64,000 nt of DNA, from contig NZ_JAEQ01000008.1 of assembly GCF_000518985.1 (NCBI RefSeq), positions 62,001 through 126,000 on the forward strand, read 5' to 3'. Positions 39,521 to 48,051 of the stretch are shown here, in pieces. The stretch comes from Chelativorans sp. J32. GTDB lineage: Bacteria > Pseudomonadota > Alphaproteobacteria > Rhizobiales > Rhizobiaceae. Made by a program: the position numbers and the translations under genes. The notes under the pieces are model-generated. The model saw nothing but the letters and a program-made list of their open reading frames with translations. It had not been told where the DNA came from and ran no database searches. Every line of letters begins with the position of its first letter. Position 1 is the stretch's first letter.

Positions 39521-40135
39521 ATGGCTGCTAAGCGGGCGGGTTTTATCGCCGCACTCGGTATTCTTGTGTCTTCCGTCAGCGTCGGGCAGAGCCCGGCTGT
39601 CGGTTCCGGACTCATGGCCACAGGATCGGTCACCTCGCAACCGATCGGCCACTATGAGTTTTGCCAGACCAATCCGAAAGAGTGCTCAATTCGTTCTCGC
39701 GATAGGGGCCCCCTAATCGTGAACGATGCGCTCTTGGCCAAGATCTCGGCCGTCAACCTGGCGGTGAACCAGGCTGTCAAGCCTCGCAATGATATCGACA
39801 TCTACGGCAAGGAAGAAGTCTGGGTCTATCCCGACAACGGCGAAGGCGATTGCGAGGACTATGTCCTGGAAAAGCGTCGCCGGCTGCACGCCGCCGGCAT
39901 CTCCTTTTCCAACCTTCTGATCACGGTTGTCCGCAAACCTGACGGGGAAGGCCACGCCATCCTCACCGTGCGCACCGACCGCGGGGACCTCATCCTCGAT
40001 AACCTGAACGATGAAGTAAGGCTCTGGAGCCACACGCCTTATCGTTTCCTCAAGCGGCAGGCGACCACTCATACGGGCCAGTGGGTGAGCCTGCGTGACG
40101 AGAACAACCTGCTGGTTGGCGCGGTCAAGAAGTAA
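39521..40135 (+). CDS. Transglutaminase-like cysteine peptidase (BTLCP family)
   Basis: A 204-residue exported protein. After a signal peptide (about residues 1-22, AALGILVSSVSVGQS) comes the bacterial transglutaminase-like cysteine proteinase domain: GEGDCEDYVLEKRR with the catalytic Cys, EGHAILTV with His and LILDNL with Asp. Members in other bacteria (LapG) cleave periplasmic adhesins under c-di-GMP control, but many Rhizobiales paralogues have no known target, and no LapD/LapA partner is visible here. GGGGAG lies upstream of the ATG. Confidence 0.87.
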   Translation: MAAKRAGFIAALGILVSSVSVGQSPAVGSGLMATGSVTSQPIGHYEFCQTNPKECSIRSRDRGPLIVNDALLAKISAVNLAVNQAVKPRNDIDIYGKEEVWVYPDNGEGDCEDYVLEKRRRLHAAGISFSNLLITVVRKPDGEGHAILTVRTDRGDLILDNLNDEVRLWSHTPYRFLKRQATTHTGQWVSLRDENNLLVGAVKK

Positions 40136-40183
40136 GCTTATTCCGGACCCGTTGGTCGGCGTCATCGAGCGTACTTGCGCTCG

Positions 40184-40402
40184 TCAGCCGGCCGAGTCCG
40201 CAAGGATGTCGTCACCCATGCTCAGGGTGATCCGGCGATTGGGGTGATCGCCTTTGGCTGCTTGGAAGATCGCATGCGCCAGCTGGGCGTTTAACGCGCG
40301 CGCAAGTACCCGTTCCACCTCACCGCGGCCTGCTTCGTCCCAGAGCTCGATCCTGTAAGGAAGCTCTTCGGAAGCGCTGGTCGGGAGGGCAGTCCGAGAC
40401 AT
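40184..40402 (-). CDS. Small unknown protein, paralogue of its upstream neighbour
   Basis: A 72-residue protein with no recognised family. Its core ELPYRIELWDEAGRGEVERVLA...AAKGDHPNRRITL aligns with the C-terminal half of the next minus-strand gene (40417-40740). It is predicted to be a small alpha/beta domain without signal or membrane segment. The start is uncertain: ATG 40402 follows no clear Shine-Dalgarno, and a GTG at 40438 overlapping the upstream gene is possible. Confidence 0.6.
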   Translation of the reverse strand: MSRTALPTSASEELPYRIELWDEAGRGEVERVLARALNAQLAHAIFQAAKGDHPNRRITLSMGDDILADSAG

Positions 40403-40416
40403 CGGTGATGATGTGC

Positions 40417-40740
40417 CTAGTGTGCGGGGCCGTTCCACCTTGAGACAATGCTATTCTTGTGGCGCAATGTAATGTAGCGATCAGGGTGCTCACGGGTAGC
40501 GGCGAAATATGCGGCATAGCCAATGCTTCCATTGGCAGTCACCGCGAGCACTTGAACTACGGTTTTCTTTGCGGCGTCCCAGAGCTCGACCTTATAGGGC
40601 AGGTCCTCACGTTCCGCTGCACTGTGATCGGGTGCGGTCGGGTCTTTCGAATCGTCCTGACCATTCCCGTCAGAAGCAAAGCTGAAGGGAGTGTTCGCGA
40701 TCTCAAGGTTATACGCAAGGGCGGTTTGATAGCTGGCCAT
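40417..40740 (-). CDS. Small unknown protein, tandem paralogue
   Basis: A 107-residue protein. A variable, polar N-terminal part (about 1-45) precedes a 60-residue core, LPYKVELWDAAKKTVVQVLA...REHPDRYITLRHKNSIVS, shared with the gene just downstream. I do not recognise the family; similar small proteins occur in other Rhizobiales. ATG 40740 has a weak GGAT upstream, and the frame opens at 40797. The pair is probably one transcript. Confidence 0.6.
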   Translation of the reverse strand: MASYQTALAYNLEIANTPFSFASDGNGQDDSKDPTAPDHSAAEREDLPYKVELWDAAKKTVVQVLAVTANGSIGYAAYFAATREHPDRYITLRHKNSIVSRWNGPAH

Positions 40741-41187
40741 AGATCCGCGACTGTTGAACAAAATCCGCCATACCTTCGTGCGTCGGTTTCCCTGCACGTC
40801 ACCCAGGCACCAAATCGCTCATAAGAGGTTGGGCAGCCATTGTCTACGGCTTGCTTGCAACACTCCTGCAGAATTGCGCGGGTCGGTTCCAAGTGTAAGC
40901 CGGCACGCAAGAAGTCACGGCAAAGCTGCGATTTGCTGCAAAAACAAATGCCGGCCCTTGTTTTCCACGCTTCTTCTGGATAGATGTCCCGCTACCAGAC
41001 CGGGCCCCTCTGGCAGTCTTTCCCAGGCTGTGATGTCGGACTGGATGTCCAAATCGGATGGCCCGATGTTCGTGGAGCTCCATCGACATTGGTATGCAAG
41101 ATTCGCCCACGCAGCGCGGTTTGCTGCGTGTCCGATCCCTTGTCGATGTCCCTCGAATCGGGCGCCTTCGTCAACATTGGGTGCTAA
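40741..41187. other. Unassigned interval upstream of terC
   Basis: About 450 bases with no gene I can support. A perfect 8-bp hairpin, CACGCAGC/GCTGCGTG (41108-41130, 7-base loop), lies 58 bases before terC. I looked for the yybP-ykoY manganese riboswitch common before terC-type genes and could not recognise it. Confidence 0.5.
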
Positions 41188-41844
41188 ATGAGCGAAATGT
41201 TCAGCACGGAAGTCCTCTCCGCCTTCCTCCAAGTCATAATGATCGATCTGGTGCTTGCGGGCGATAACGCAATCATCATCGGTCTCGCCGCCGCCGGCCT
41301 TCCCAAGGAGCAGCGCGCCAAGGCAATCATCATAGGTATCGTTGCGGCGACCATGTTGCGTATCGGATTTGCCGCCGTGACCACGCAGCTCCTGCAGATC
41401 GTCGGCCTTCTTCTTGCCGGTGGCATTCTGCTCTTGTGGGTGTGCTGGAAGATGTGGCGCGAGCTCCGCGCAAATCATGCGCATGAGCTGGAGGGCGCGG
41501 AGGCTCTCGAAGGCAAGGACCTGAATGCGGACGGAACGGTTGCCGGTGGAGCCCCGCGCAAAACTTTTGCACAGGCAGCCTGGCAAATCGTCGTGGCAGA
41601 CGTCTCGATGTCCCTCGACAACGTGCTGGCGGTGGCCGGCGCCGCCCGCGAACACCCCTATGTACTGGTGTTCGGGCTTGCTCTTTCCATCGCTCTGATG
41701 GGCCTTGCGGCATCCTTCATTGCCCGCATTCTGCAAAAGCATCGCTGGATCGCCTATATCGGCCTTCTGGTCATCCTCTATGTGGCGTTGGAGATGATCT
41801 ACCGGGGCGGTTTCGAGGTGTTCGGCTACCTGAACGGCGCCTGA
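41188..41844 (+). CDS. TerC-family membrane protein
   Basis: A polytopic inner-membrane protein of 218 residues with seven predicted helices, of the TerC/Alx family. The metal-site motifs are VLAGDNAIIIGLAA near residue 25 and DVSMSLDNVLAVAGAA near 140, each with the conserved Asp-Asn pair. The family is linked to Mn2+ export/homeostasis and tellurite resistance. A charged cytoplasmic loop of about 45 residues separates the repeats. It is apparently monocistronic, followed by a GC-rich hairpin. Confidence 0.9.
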   Translation: MSEMFSTEVLSAFLQVIMIDLVLAGDNAIIIGLAAAGLPKEQRAKAIIIGIVAATMLRIGFAAVTTQLLQIVGLLLAGGILLLWVCWKMWRELRANHAHELEGAEALEGKDLNADGTVAGGAPRKTFAQAAWQIVVADVSMSLDNVLAVAGAAREHPYVLVFGLALSIALMGLAASFIARILQKHRWIAYIGLLVILYVALEMIYRGGFEVFGYLNGA

Positions 41845-41852
41845 TTCCAGAG

Positions 41853-41876
41853 GGCGGCGCAGAAGCGCCGCCTCTT
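41853..41876 (+). terminator. Terminator-like hairpin after terC
   Basis: GGCGGCGC, AGAA loop, GCGCCGCC, followed by TCTT. The stem is very stable but the T tract is poor. Confidence 0.55.
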
Positions 41877-41988
41877 CCCCATGGACGCGTCCATAGCCCG
41901 TAATCAACTCCGTGGACTTCAAGCCTGTGACGGCTTAAATCAGAGGTGGTGATCGCGCCGCCTCATGCGGCTTCTCCTGGGGAACACC

Positions 41989-43521
41989 ATGAACGATCTG
42001 TCGGGCCGTCCACCCTTTCTCCGCCTCTCCGATGAAGACAATGTGGCGGTGGCGGTTCGTGCGCTGGCGCCCGGCACGGTGTTATCCGGCGCGGTGCAAA
42101 CCACAAGCCGCATTCCCTTCGGCCATAAGGTGGCGCTGGAGCCCATCGCGCCGGGTGAGGCCATCCGCAAATTCGGTCAGATCATCGGCTTCGCCAAGGT
42201 CGCCATAGAGCCAGGCGAATGGGTGCACGAGCACAATGTGGAAATGGGGGATTTCGAGCGCGATTACCGGTTCTGCGAGGAAGCCAGGCCGGTCAACATT
42301 CTGCCCCCCGAGGAGCAGGCGACGTTCAACGGTTTCCGCCGCGCGAATGGGCGCGTCGGCACGCGCAATTACATCGGCATCCTCACCAGCGTGAACTGCT
42401 CGGCATCCGTCGCGCGCTTTATCGCGGAAGCCGCCAACCGGTCCGGAATTCTGGATGGTTATCCCGATATAGACGGCGTCGTCGCCTTCACCCATGGCAC
42501 CGGCTGCGGCATGGCGGGGAAGGGCGAGGGGTTCGATATCCTGAAGCGGACCCAGTGGGGCTATGCTGCCAATCCCAATCTGGGAGGAGTGCTCATGGTA
42601 GGGTTGGGCTGTGAGGTCTTCCAGATCGCCCGGCTGAAGGAGCTCTACGGTATCGAGGAGAGCGACACTTTTCGTTCGATGACGATCCAGGATACCGGCG
42701 GAACGCGCCGCACCATCGAAGCGGGTCTGGCGGTGGTGAAAGAAATGCTTGGCGCCGTGGCGGCCGCGAAACGCGAGGCCGTCCCTGCCTCGGAGATCAA
42801 GCTCGCGCTCCAGTGTGGTGGTTCGGACGGCTATTCGGGAATCACGGCAAATCCCGCTCTGGGCGTGGCTGCCGATATCCTTGTGCAAAATGGCGGCACG
42901 GCGGTGCTTTCGGAAACCCCAGAGATCTATGGCGCCGAGCACCTCCTCACCCGTCGGGCAATCAGCCGCGAGGTGGGAGAGAAACTCGTTGAACGCATCC
43001 ATTGGTGGGAAGACTACACGGCACGTCTCGGCGGCGAGATGAACAACAATCCCTCGCCGGGCAACAAGGCCGGCGGTCTCACGACCATCCTGGAAAAATC
43101 CCTGGGTGCGGCGGCAAAGGGCGGGTCAACGCCGCTTACCGCCGTTTATGAATATGCTGAGCCCGTTACCGAGAAAGGGTTCGTTTTCATGGACACGCCG
43201 GGTTACGATCCGGTGTCGGCAACCGGTCAGGTTGCCGGGGGCTGCAATGTGATCTGCTTTACCACTGGCCGCGGCTCGGCATATGGCTGCAAGCCCACGC
43301 CCTCGATCAAGCTTGCTACCAACACACCCATGTACGAGCGCATGGCAGAGGACATGGACATCAATTGCGGGGATATTCTTGAAGGCGTTTCGCTTCAGGA
43401 AAAGGGCCGTGAGATATTCGAGGAGATATTGGCTGTCGCTTCCGGCAAGCGAACCAAATCCGAGCAACTCGGATACGGCGACAATGAGTTCGTGCCCTGG
43501 CAACTCGGCGCCGTGATGTAG
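41989..43521 (+). CDS. Altronate/galactarate dehydratase family (UxaA)
   Basis: An iron-dependent sugar-acid dehydratase, 510 residues. An N-terminal SAF domain (about 10-90, DNVAVAVRALAPGTVL and HKVALEPIAPGEAIRKFGQIIG) is joined to the altronase core with VGTRNYIGILTSVNCSA, FTHGTGCGMAGKG, VGLGCEV, LQCGGSDGYSG and NNNPSPGNKAGGLTT, as in single-chain UxaA/GarD enzymes. Whether the substrate is altronate or galactarate is not resolved. No other uronate genes are nearby. GGGGAA precedes ATG 41989. Confidence 0.9.
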   Translation: MNDLSGRPPFLRLSDEDNVAVAVRALAPGTVLSGAVQTTSRIPFGHKVALEPIAPGEAIRKFGQIIGFAKVAIEPGEWVHEHNVEMGDFERDYRFCEEARPVNILPPEEQATFNGFRRANGRVGTRNYIGILTSVNCSASVARFIAEAANRSGILDGYPDIDGVVAFTHGTGCGMAGKGEGFDILKRTQWGYAANPNLGGVLMVGLGCEVFQIARLKELYGIEESDTFRSMTIQDTGGTRRTIEAGLAVVKEMLGAVAAAKREAVPASEIKLALQCGGSDGYSGITANPALGVAADILVQNGGTAVLSETPEIYGAEHLLTRRAISREVGEKLVERIHWWEDYTARLGGEMNNNPSPGNKAGGLTTILEKSLGAAAKGGSTPLTAVYEYAEPVTEKGFVFMDTPGYDPVSATGQVAGGCNVICFTTGRGSAYGCKPTPSIKLATNTPMYERMAEDMDINCGDILEGVSLQEKGREIFEEILAVASGKRTKSEQLGYGDNEFVPWQLGAVM

Positions 43522-43543
43522 GCGGCCAAAACCGGCAAGAAAA

Positions 43544-43567
43544 AAGGCTGGTGCGAGCCCCAGCCTT
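43544..43567. terminator. Hairpin in the convergent interval (first of two)
   Basis: AAGGCTGG pairs with CCAGCCTT across an eight-base loop, directly after the dehydratase gene. It is flanked by an A-tract (43536-43545), so on the minus strand it reads as a terminator with a T run. Confidence 0.6.
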
Positions 43568-43580
43568 CATTTGCAAAATG

Positions 43581-43607
43581 AATGCCCGCTGACCGGGCAT
43601 TTCTTTT
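43581..43607. terminator. Hairpin in the convergent interval (second of two)
   Basis: AATGCCCG and CGGGCATT with a five-base loop, followed by TTCTTTT on the plus strand; an intrinsic terminator for the dehydratase transcript. Confidence 0.75.
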
Positions 43608-43610
43608 AAC

Positions 43611-43877
43611 TCAGTAGCCGCGCGGGCAAGCAGCCGTGTAGCGGCGGCCGTATTCGTCGCGATAGACGCACTGATTCGATCCCTCGGCCGCGCGACCGAC
43701 CAGAGCGCCTGCAACCGCGCCGACGGCGCCACCAATGACCGCGCCCTCAACTTCGTTGCCCGCGACTGCCGCACCAACTGCCGCCCCACCCAGGCCACCG
43801 ATTGCCGCACCCTGCTGGGTGGGTGTGCAAGCGGCCGCAGCAAGAAGGAACGGAATCACAACAATGAGCTTTTTCAT
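43611..43877 (-). CDS. Glycine-zipper lipoprotein (YMGG-like)
   Basis: An 88-residue lipoprotein. The signal peptide ends in the lipobox LLAAAAC (Cys17). It is followed by a Gly/Ala zipper (about 24-63, AAIGGLGGAAVGAAVAG and a second similar helix) and a short C-terminal tail with two Cys (CVYRDEYGRRYTAACPRGY), perhaps a disulfide. Similar small outer-membrane lipoproteins are abundant in Rhizobiales; function unknown. AGAGACC before ATG 43877 is a modest ribosome site. Confidence 0.85.
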   Translation of the reverse strand: MKKLIVVIPFLLAAAACTPTQQGAAIGGLGGAAVGAAVAGNEVEGAVIGGAVGAVAGALVGRAAEGSNQCVYRDEYGRRYTAACPRGY

Positions 43878-44068
43878 GGGGGTCTCTCCAAAATGGCATT
43901 GCACCGGCACAATTCGCCACGCGGCAATTCGTTCCGGGTTCTCTACGCGCGCGATGGTCCACTGTCGCGCTTTCCGCGTCAAGCGTCGGGGGTTACAAAA
44001 CCGCCCGTTAGGTTGCTGCGCGGTATTCGGCATAAACACCTATTGATGCAATGAAGAACCAAAGGGGC

Positions 44069-45061
44069 TCATCCATTGGCGCTTTCACGGAGCCCGGCAG
44101 AGTGTGCACCGGTCTCGCCGAGGAATTGTTGATAACTCACGCAGCGCACATCTGGCTTCACGCAAACTTCCTCCGCGAAGCGCTCGAGAGCATCCCAATA
44201 TGCCCCGTTGTTCATGAGGGTGAAATGGAACCCGAGCTGGAGGGGGATGCGATCGCCGGCGTATTCGCGGTCAAAGGCTGCGCGAAAGGCATTGAAGGTG
44301 CGCTCGGCAAAGATTGCCGCGTCGTCCGGTTGCTCCGATCCGCCTGAGTGGCGGACATAAAGATTGTAGTCCATTGCGATCACACGCTTTTTTGCTGGTC
44401 CTTCCGGAATGAGCGGAAGCGAGAAATGCGTGATGCCACCCTTGTGAAGCGGCTCTGCCGGCCCCCTCGACACGGTGCTTGCATCGTAGTCGAACCCGTT
44501 TTTGGCAAGTGCGGTGGAGAGCGCCGGCCCGACGGAAAGATACGGCGCGCGAAAGCCCTTGATCCCGTTCTCGGAGAAATCCTTCCAGCCTTCCGGCTCG
44601 CCCGGAATCGCATTGATTGTCCAGGCGTCTCGCAAGATGGTGCGAAACTGGCCAAATTCCTTGTTCCACTCTGCTGCGCTCCATTTGCCCCCGTCATAAT
44701 GCCCGCAGGCATGGCTGGCGATTTCGTGACCCTCCTGCCGGGCGGCCCAGATCTGGTTGAGGCGCGCCTCCACATCCTCGCCTGAAGCGGCGAACCCGAT
44801 ATTTGACCGACCGGCTTTCATGCCGGGCGCCTGGTAAAGCCCCTTCGTCTCCGGGGAGAGTAGATAGACGCAGGAAAGGAAATAGGTGAAACGGGCGCCG
44901 GTGCGCTTGCCGAGCGCGCGGCTTCGTTCCCACTGGGAAATGAAGGAAGCGCTGTCGAAGGAAATGATCACATATTGCGGCTGGCGCGGCAGGTCTTCGG
45001 CAAGAGCAGGAAAAGAAAAGACGAAAAGCGCGAGCGCGGCGAGACGCGAAAAAAACGGCAT
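44069..45061 (-). CDS. Exported polysaccharide deacetylase-like protein
   Basis: A 330-residue secreted NodB-homology-type protein. The signal peptide is cleaved after PALA (about residue 21). VIISFDSASF gives the metal-site Asp and EIASHACGHYDGGKW the HxxxH pair; FRAPYLSVGPAL matches the RAPY-type motif 3. Members remove acetyl groups from peptidoglycan, chitin-like or other N-acetylated glycans; the target here is unknown. It is divergent from the next gene and single. Confidence 0.83.
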   Translation of the reverse strand: MPFFSRLAALALFVFSFPALAEDLPRQPQYVIISFDSASFISQWERSRALGKRTGARFTYFLSCVYLLSPETKGLYQAPGMKAGRSNIGFAASGEDVEARLNQIWAARQEGHEIASHACGHYDGGKWSAAEWNKEFGQFRTILRDAWTINAIPGEPEGWKDFSENGIKGFRAPYLSVGPALSTALAKNGFDYDASTVSRGPAEPLHKGGITHFSLPLIPEGPAKKRVIAMDYNLYVRHSGGSEQPDDAAIFAERTFNAFRAAFDREYAGDRIPLQLGFHFTLMNNGAYWDALERFAEEVCVKPDVRCVSYQQFLGETGAHSAGLRESANG

Positions 45062-45195
45062 ACCGAAACCATCGATTGAACCAACCCACCTTGCCGGTAG
45101 TAAGCAAATATGGCGACCTATGGACTCGCGGACGGATGTGCACAGTTTTGATGAAGGGTGGGAGGCATTGGGCTCCTTAACGATTGGAGGATCGT

Positions 45196-45534
45196 ATGAT
45201 CGATGCTGTTTCGAAACGCCCGGCCATCGCCCGGATTTGGCGGGGTAGAACCACGCGCGACAGAGCGGACGAATATGAGGCTTATCTGCATGAAGTCGGC
45301 ATCAAGCCTTTGATGGAAAAGGCACTGGGCGTTCAGAATCTGCGCGAGGATCGGGAAGACGAGACGGAATTCATGACCATTTCCTATTGGGAAAGCGTGG
45401 ATGCCATGAGCGTTTTTGCCGGGCCGGACCCGACGCGGATCCACCACCTTCCGCGCGATCCCGAATTCCTGATCGAGCTGCCGAGGCAGGTGCAAATCCT
45501 CCGTATCCTTGCAAGTAATGGTAGGACCGGTTAG
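45196..45534 (+). CDS. Antibiotic biosynthesis monooxygenase-like domain protein
   Basis: A 112-residue ferredoxin-like-fold protein of the ABM/dimeric alpha-beta barrel type: RIWRGRTTRDRADEYEAYLHEVG... and FMTISYWESVDAMSVFAG are typical strand-helix elements. Function unknown; some members are small oxygenases or heme/lipid handlers. GGAGG lies six bases before ATG 45196; an in-frame GTG/ATG at 45184 is less likely. Confidence 0.78.
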   Translation: MIDAVSKRPAIARIWRGRTTRDRADEYEAYLHEVGIKPLMEKALGVQNLREDREDETEFMTISYWESVDAMSVFAGPDPTRIHHLPRDPEFLIELPRQVQILRILASNGRTG

Positions 45535-45674
45535 CGGGTTTGCCCGCACTTCCCCGACCCGAGCGGCTTGCAGAACCCGTTGGCAACTGCAAAGGGATTT
45601 CTTTCGCCCCTTCCATGTGCTGGAAATTCGGTTAAAAGCCGTGGGCGGGGCTAAGGCCGGGATAAAGGGTTTAG

Positions 45675-46346
45675 ATGTCCGACGACAGTTTCATTCGCGA
45701 AGTCAATGAAGAGCTTCGCCAGGAGCAGATGAGGGCGCTGGGGCGCCGCTATGGCCCCATCGCCATCGTGCTTGCGGTTTTGGTTGTGCTGGCCACGGTT
45801 GCCTGGGTGGCCTACGACCATTGGTCGACCTCGCGTGCGAATGCGTCGGGTGACCGCTTCGCGCAGGCCCTTGAGCTTGCCGAAGAGGGAAACAGCGACG
45901 AAGCGCTCAAGATCCTGGACGAATTGGAGACTTCCGGCTTCGGCGCTTATCCGGTGATGGCGCGCCTGCGTGCCGCGACAACCCTGGCCGACAGCGGCGA
46001 CACCGAAGCGGCAATAGCCAAATTCGACGAGGTCGCGAACAGTTCGTCCGTGCCTGCCGCGATCAGGGATATGGCGCGCCTTCGCGCAGCTCTGCTGCTT
46101 GTCGACCACGGTTCCTATGCGGACGTGGCCGCTCGTGTGGAGACGCTCTCCGCCGATTCCAATCCGATGCGTCACCTTGCGCGCGAGGCGATGGCGCTGG
46201 CCGCATGGAAGGAAGGCAATCGTGAGAATGCGCTTTCGCTCTTTGGCCAGGTCGCCGATGACGAGCAGGCTCCTGCAGGCGCACGCCAGCGCGCGGAGAT
46301 GATGATGGATCTGATCTCAGGCTCCACCCCCGGCGAATCCGGATAA
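45675..46346 (+). CDS. YfgM-like TPR membrane protein
   Basis: A 223-residue protein with a cytoplasmic N-terminus (about 1-27), one transmembrane helix (28-48, [20 protein letters not shown]) and a periplasmic TPR_21/YfgM-like domain. E. coli YfgM is an ancillary SecYEG subunit that hands proteins to periplasmic chaperones. It is four bases upstream of der, the same neighbourhood as yfgM-bamB-der in gammaproteobacteria, though bamB is absent here. Confidence 0.85.
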   Translation: MSDDSFIREVNEELRQEQMRALGRRYGPIAIVLAVLVVLATVAWVAYDHWSTSRANASGDRFAQALELAEEGNSDEALKILDELETSGFGAYPVMARLRAATTLADSGDTEAAIAKFDEVANSSSVPAAIRDMARLRAALLLVDHGSYADVAARVETLSADSNPMRHLAREAMALAAWKEGNRENALSLFGQVADDEQAPAGARQRAEMMMDLISGSTPGESG

Positions 46347-46350
46347 TCCT

Positions 46351-47775
46351 ATGTCCTTCAAGGTCGCCATTGTCGGCCGGCCCAATGTCGGCAAGTCGAC
46401 CCTCTTCAACAGGCTGGTCGGGCGCCGAATTGCGCTTGTCGATGACACTCCCGGCGTTACGCGTGACCGGCGCGTCCATCCGGCCCGCTTGCTCGACCTT
46501 CGTTTCGACGTCATCGACACGGCCGGTTTCGAGGAGGCTGCGGCGGCAAGTTTGGCCGGCCGCATGCGCGCGCAGACGGAAACGGCTATCGATGAAGCCG
46601 ATCTCGTCTTGTTCATGATCGATGCGCGCGCCGGTCTGATGCCTGACGATCGCGCCTTCGCCGATGTGGTGCGGCGGAAGGGCAAGTCCGTGGTGCTGGT
46701 CGCCAACAAGACGGATGTGCGGGGAACCGATGCCGGCGTGCTGGAAGCGTTCGCGCTGGGTCTCGGCGAACCCATCGCTATCTCGGCGGAACACGGCCAG
46801 GGCATGGTGGAACTTCGCGACGCGATCGCCGAGGCTGCAGGAGAGTTCGAGGAAGAGGAGGCAGCCTCCGAAGAGAGAGCGGGAGAAACGGCTGCTCTCA
46901 TCGGCGAGGACATCGATCCGGATTCGGAGGAGACGCCATACGATCCGACCAAGCCCATAAGGATTGCGGTGGTCGGTCGGCCCAATGTGGGGAAATCGAC
47001 CCTCATCAACGCCCTCATTGGTGAGGAGCGATTGCTGACAGGCCCCGAGGCTGGAATCACCCGGGACTCCATTTCGGTCGATTGGCGCTGGCGCGGCAGG
47101 GAAATAAAGCTTTTTGATACGGCCGGCATGCGGCGCAAGGCGCGCGTGCAGGAAAAGCTGGAGAAGCTGTCCGTAGGCGAGACCTTGCGAGCCATCCGTT
47201 TCGCAGAGGTCGTCATCATCGTTTTCGACGTGACGATGCCCTTCGAGAAACAGGATCTCCAGATCGCGGATCTCATCATCCGCGAGGGCAGGGCGCCGGT
47301 GATCGCTTTCAACAAGTGGGACCTGGTCGAAAACCGCCAGGAAAAGCTTGCCGAGTTGCGCGAGAAGACGGAAAGGCTGCTTCCGCAGGCCCGCGGCTTG
47401 CGCTCGGTTCCCATCTCTGCGGAAACCGGCCGGGGCCTCGACCAGCTTCTGGAAGCGGCCGTCAACACTCATGTGGTGTGGAATCGGCGTATCCCGACCG
47501 GCCCCCTGAACCGCTGGTTGGAAGCGGCCACCGCCCAACATCCGCCGCCGGCCGTCGCTGGCAGGCGGCTGAAGGTCAAGTATATGACTCAGGTCAAGAC
47601 ACGACCGCCCGGTTTCGTGCTTTCCTGCTCACGCCCCGAGGCGATGCCGCAATCCTATATCCGCTACCTGGTGAACGGGCTGCGCGAGAGCTTCGATATT
47701 CAGGGCGTGCCGATCAGGATTTCCCTGCGCACATCCGAAAATCCTTATGCGGGCCGGGGCCGGAAGCGCACTTGA
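46351..47775 (+). CDS. der: Ribosome-assembly GTPase Der (EngA)
   Basis: A double-GTPase of 474 residues required for 50S subunit maturation. Two G domains with P-loops GRPNVGKST (residues 8-16 and about 209-217), DTAGF/DTAGM G3 motifs and NKTD/NKWD G4 motifs, followed by the C-terminal KH-like domain (about 375-465, [29 protein letters not shown]). An acidic linker joins the G domains (about 165-200). Translationally close to the YfgM-like gene. Confidence 0.97.
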   Translation: MSFKVAIVGRPNVGKSTLFNRLVGRRIALVDDTPGVTRDRRVHPARLLDLRFDVIDTAGFEEAAAASLAGRMRAQTETAIDEADLVLFMIDARAGLMPDDRAFADVVRRKGKSVVLVANKTDVRGTDAGVLEAFALGLGEPIAISAEHGQGMVELRDAIAEAAGEFEEEEAASEERAGETAALIGEDIDPDSEETPYDPTKPIRIAVVGRPNVGKSTLINALIGEERLLTGPEAGITRDSISVDWRWRGREIKLFDTAGMRRKARVQEKLEKLSVGETLRAIRFAEVVIIVFDVTMPFEKQDLQIADLIIREGRAPVIAFNKWDLVENRQEKLAELREKTERLLPQARGLRSVPISAETGRGLDQLLEAAVNTHVVWNRRIPTGPLNRWLEAATAQHPPPAVAGRRLKVKYMTQVKTRPPGFVLSCSRPEAMPQSYIRYLVNGLRESFDIQGVPIRISLRTSENPYAGRGRKRT

Positions 47776-47866
47776 CCGGCCGTAGCGTCGGGCATTCACC
47801 TGAGTGAAGGACGCCCCATCGTTCGCATTGAACCAGGCTCTGATGAGCAGGCTATTCCCAATTTCT

Positions 47867-47883
47867 AATTGGGACTCGCAAAT
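47867..47883. repeat. Inverted repeat CCCAATT-TCT-AATTGGG
   Basis: A perfect 7-3-7 palindrome in the der to wall-hydrolase interval. It may be an operator or RNA hairpin; no T tract follows. Confidence 0.5.
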
Positions 47884-47900
47884 ACCAACGATGAATCTCA

Positions 47901-47916
47901 GAGCTTGATCAAGCTC
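47901..47916. repeat. Perfect palindrome GAGCTTGATCAAGCTC
   Basis: A 16-base uninterrupted palindrome in the same interval, consistent with a dimeric regulator site. Confidence 0.5.
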
Positions 47917-47979
47917 CTCGCGCCCCGGTCCGGCGACCTACGCAAACCGGTACGGCATCAATCCGCCCATCGCTCCCCG

Positions 47980-48004
47980 CGTTAACCGGTGATCAAGGTT
48001 AACG
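47980..48004. promoter_or_regulatory. Inverted repeat CGTTAACC-N9-GGTTAACG
   Basis: A perfect 8-base inverted repeat 48 bases before the SleB-type hydrolase gene. The two TTAA halves are 13 bases apart, so it is not a normal CtrA box. A candidate operator. Confidence 0.5.
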
Positions 48005-48051
48005 AAATAATCTCGAAACAGTTGGCGTTTTAAGTTTCGAGAGGGGTACGA

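Noticed and set aside
40980-41187. Manganese riboswitch (yybP-ykoY) before terC
   Set aside because: I could not find the conserved internal-loop sequences; only a simple hairpin is present.
40915-41922. A 335-codon open frame on the minus strand across the terC leader
   Set aside because: Mostly antisense to terC; the part in the leader shows no recognisable sequence and no ribosome site.
46063-47541. A 492-codon open frame on the minus strand
   Set aside because: Antisense to der; no recognisable protein motifs.
47980-48004. CtrA box before the SleB-type gene
   Set aside because: The TTAA halves are 13 bases apart rather than 7, so it does not fit the consensus. Kept only as an inverted repeat.
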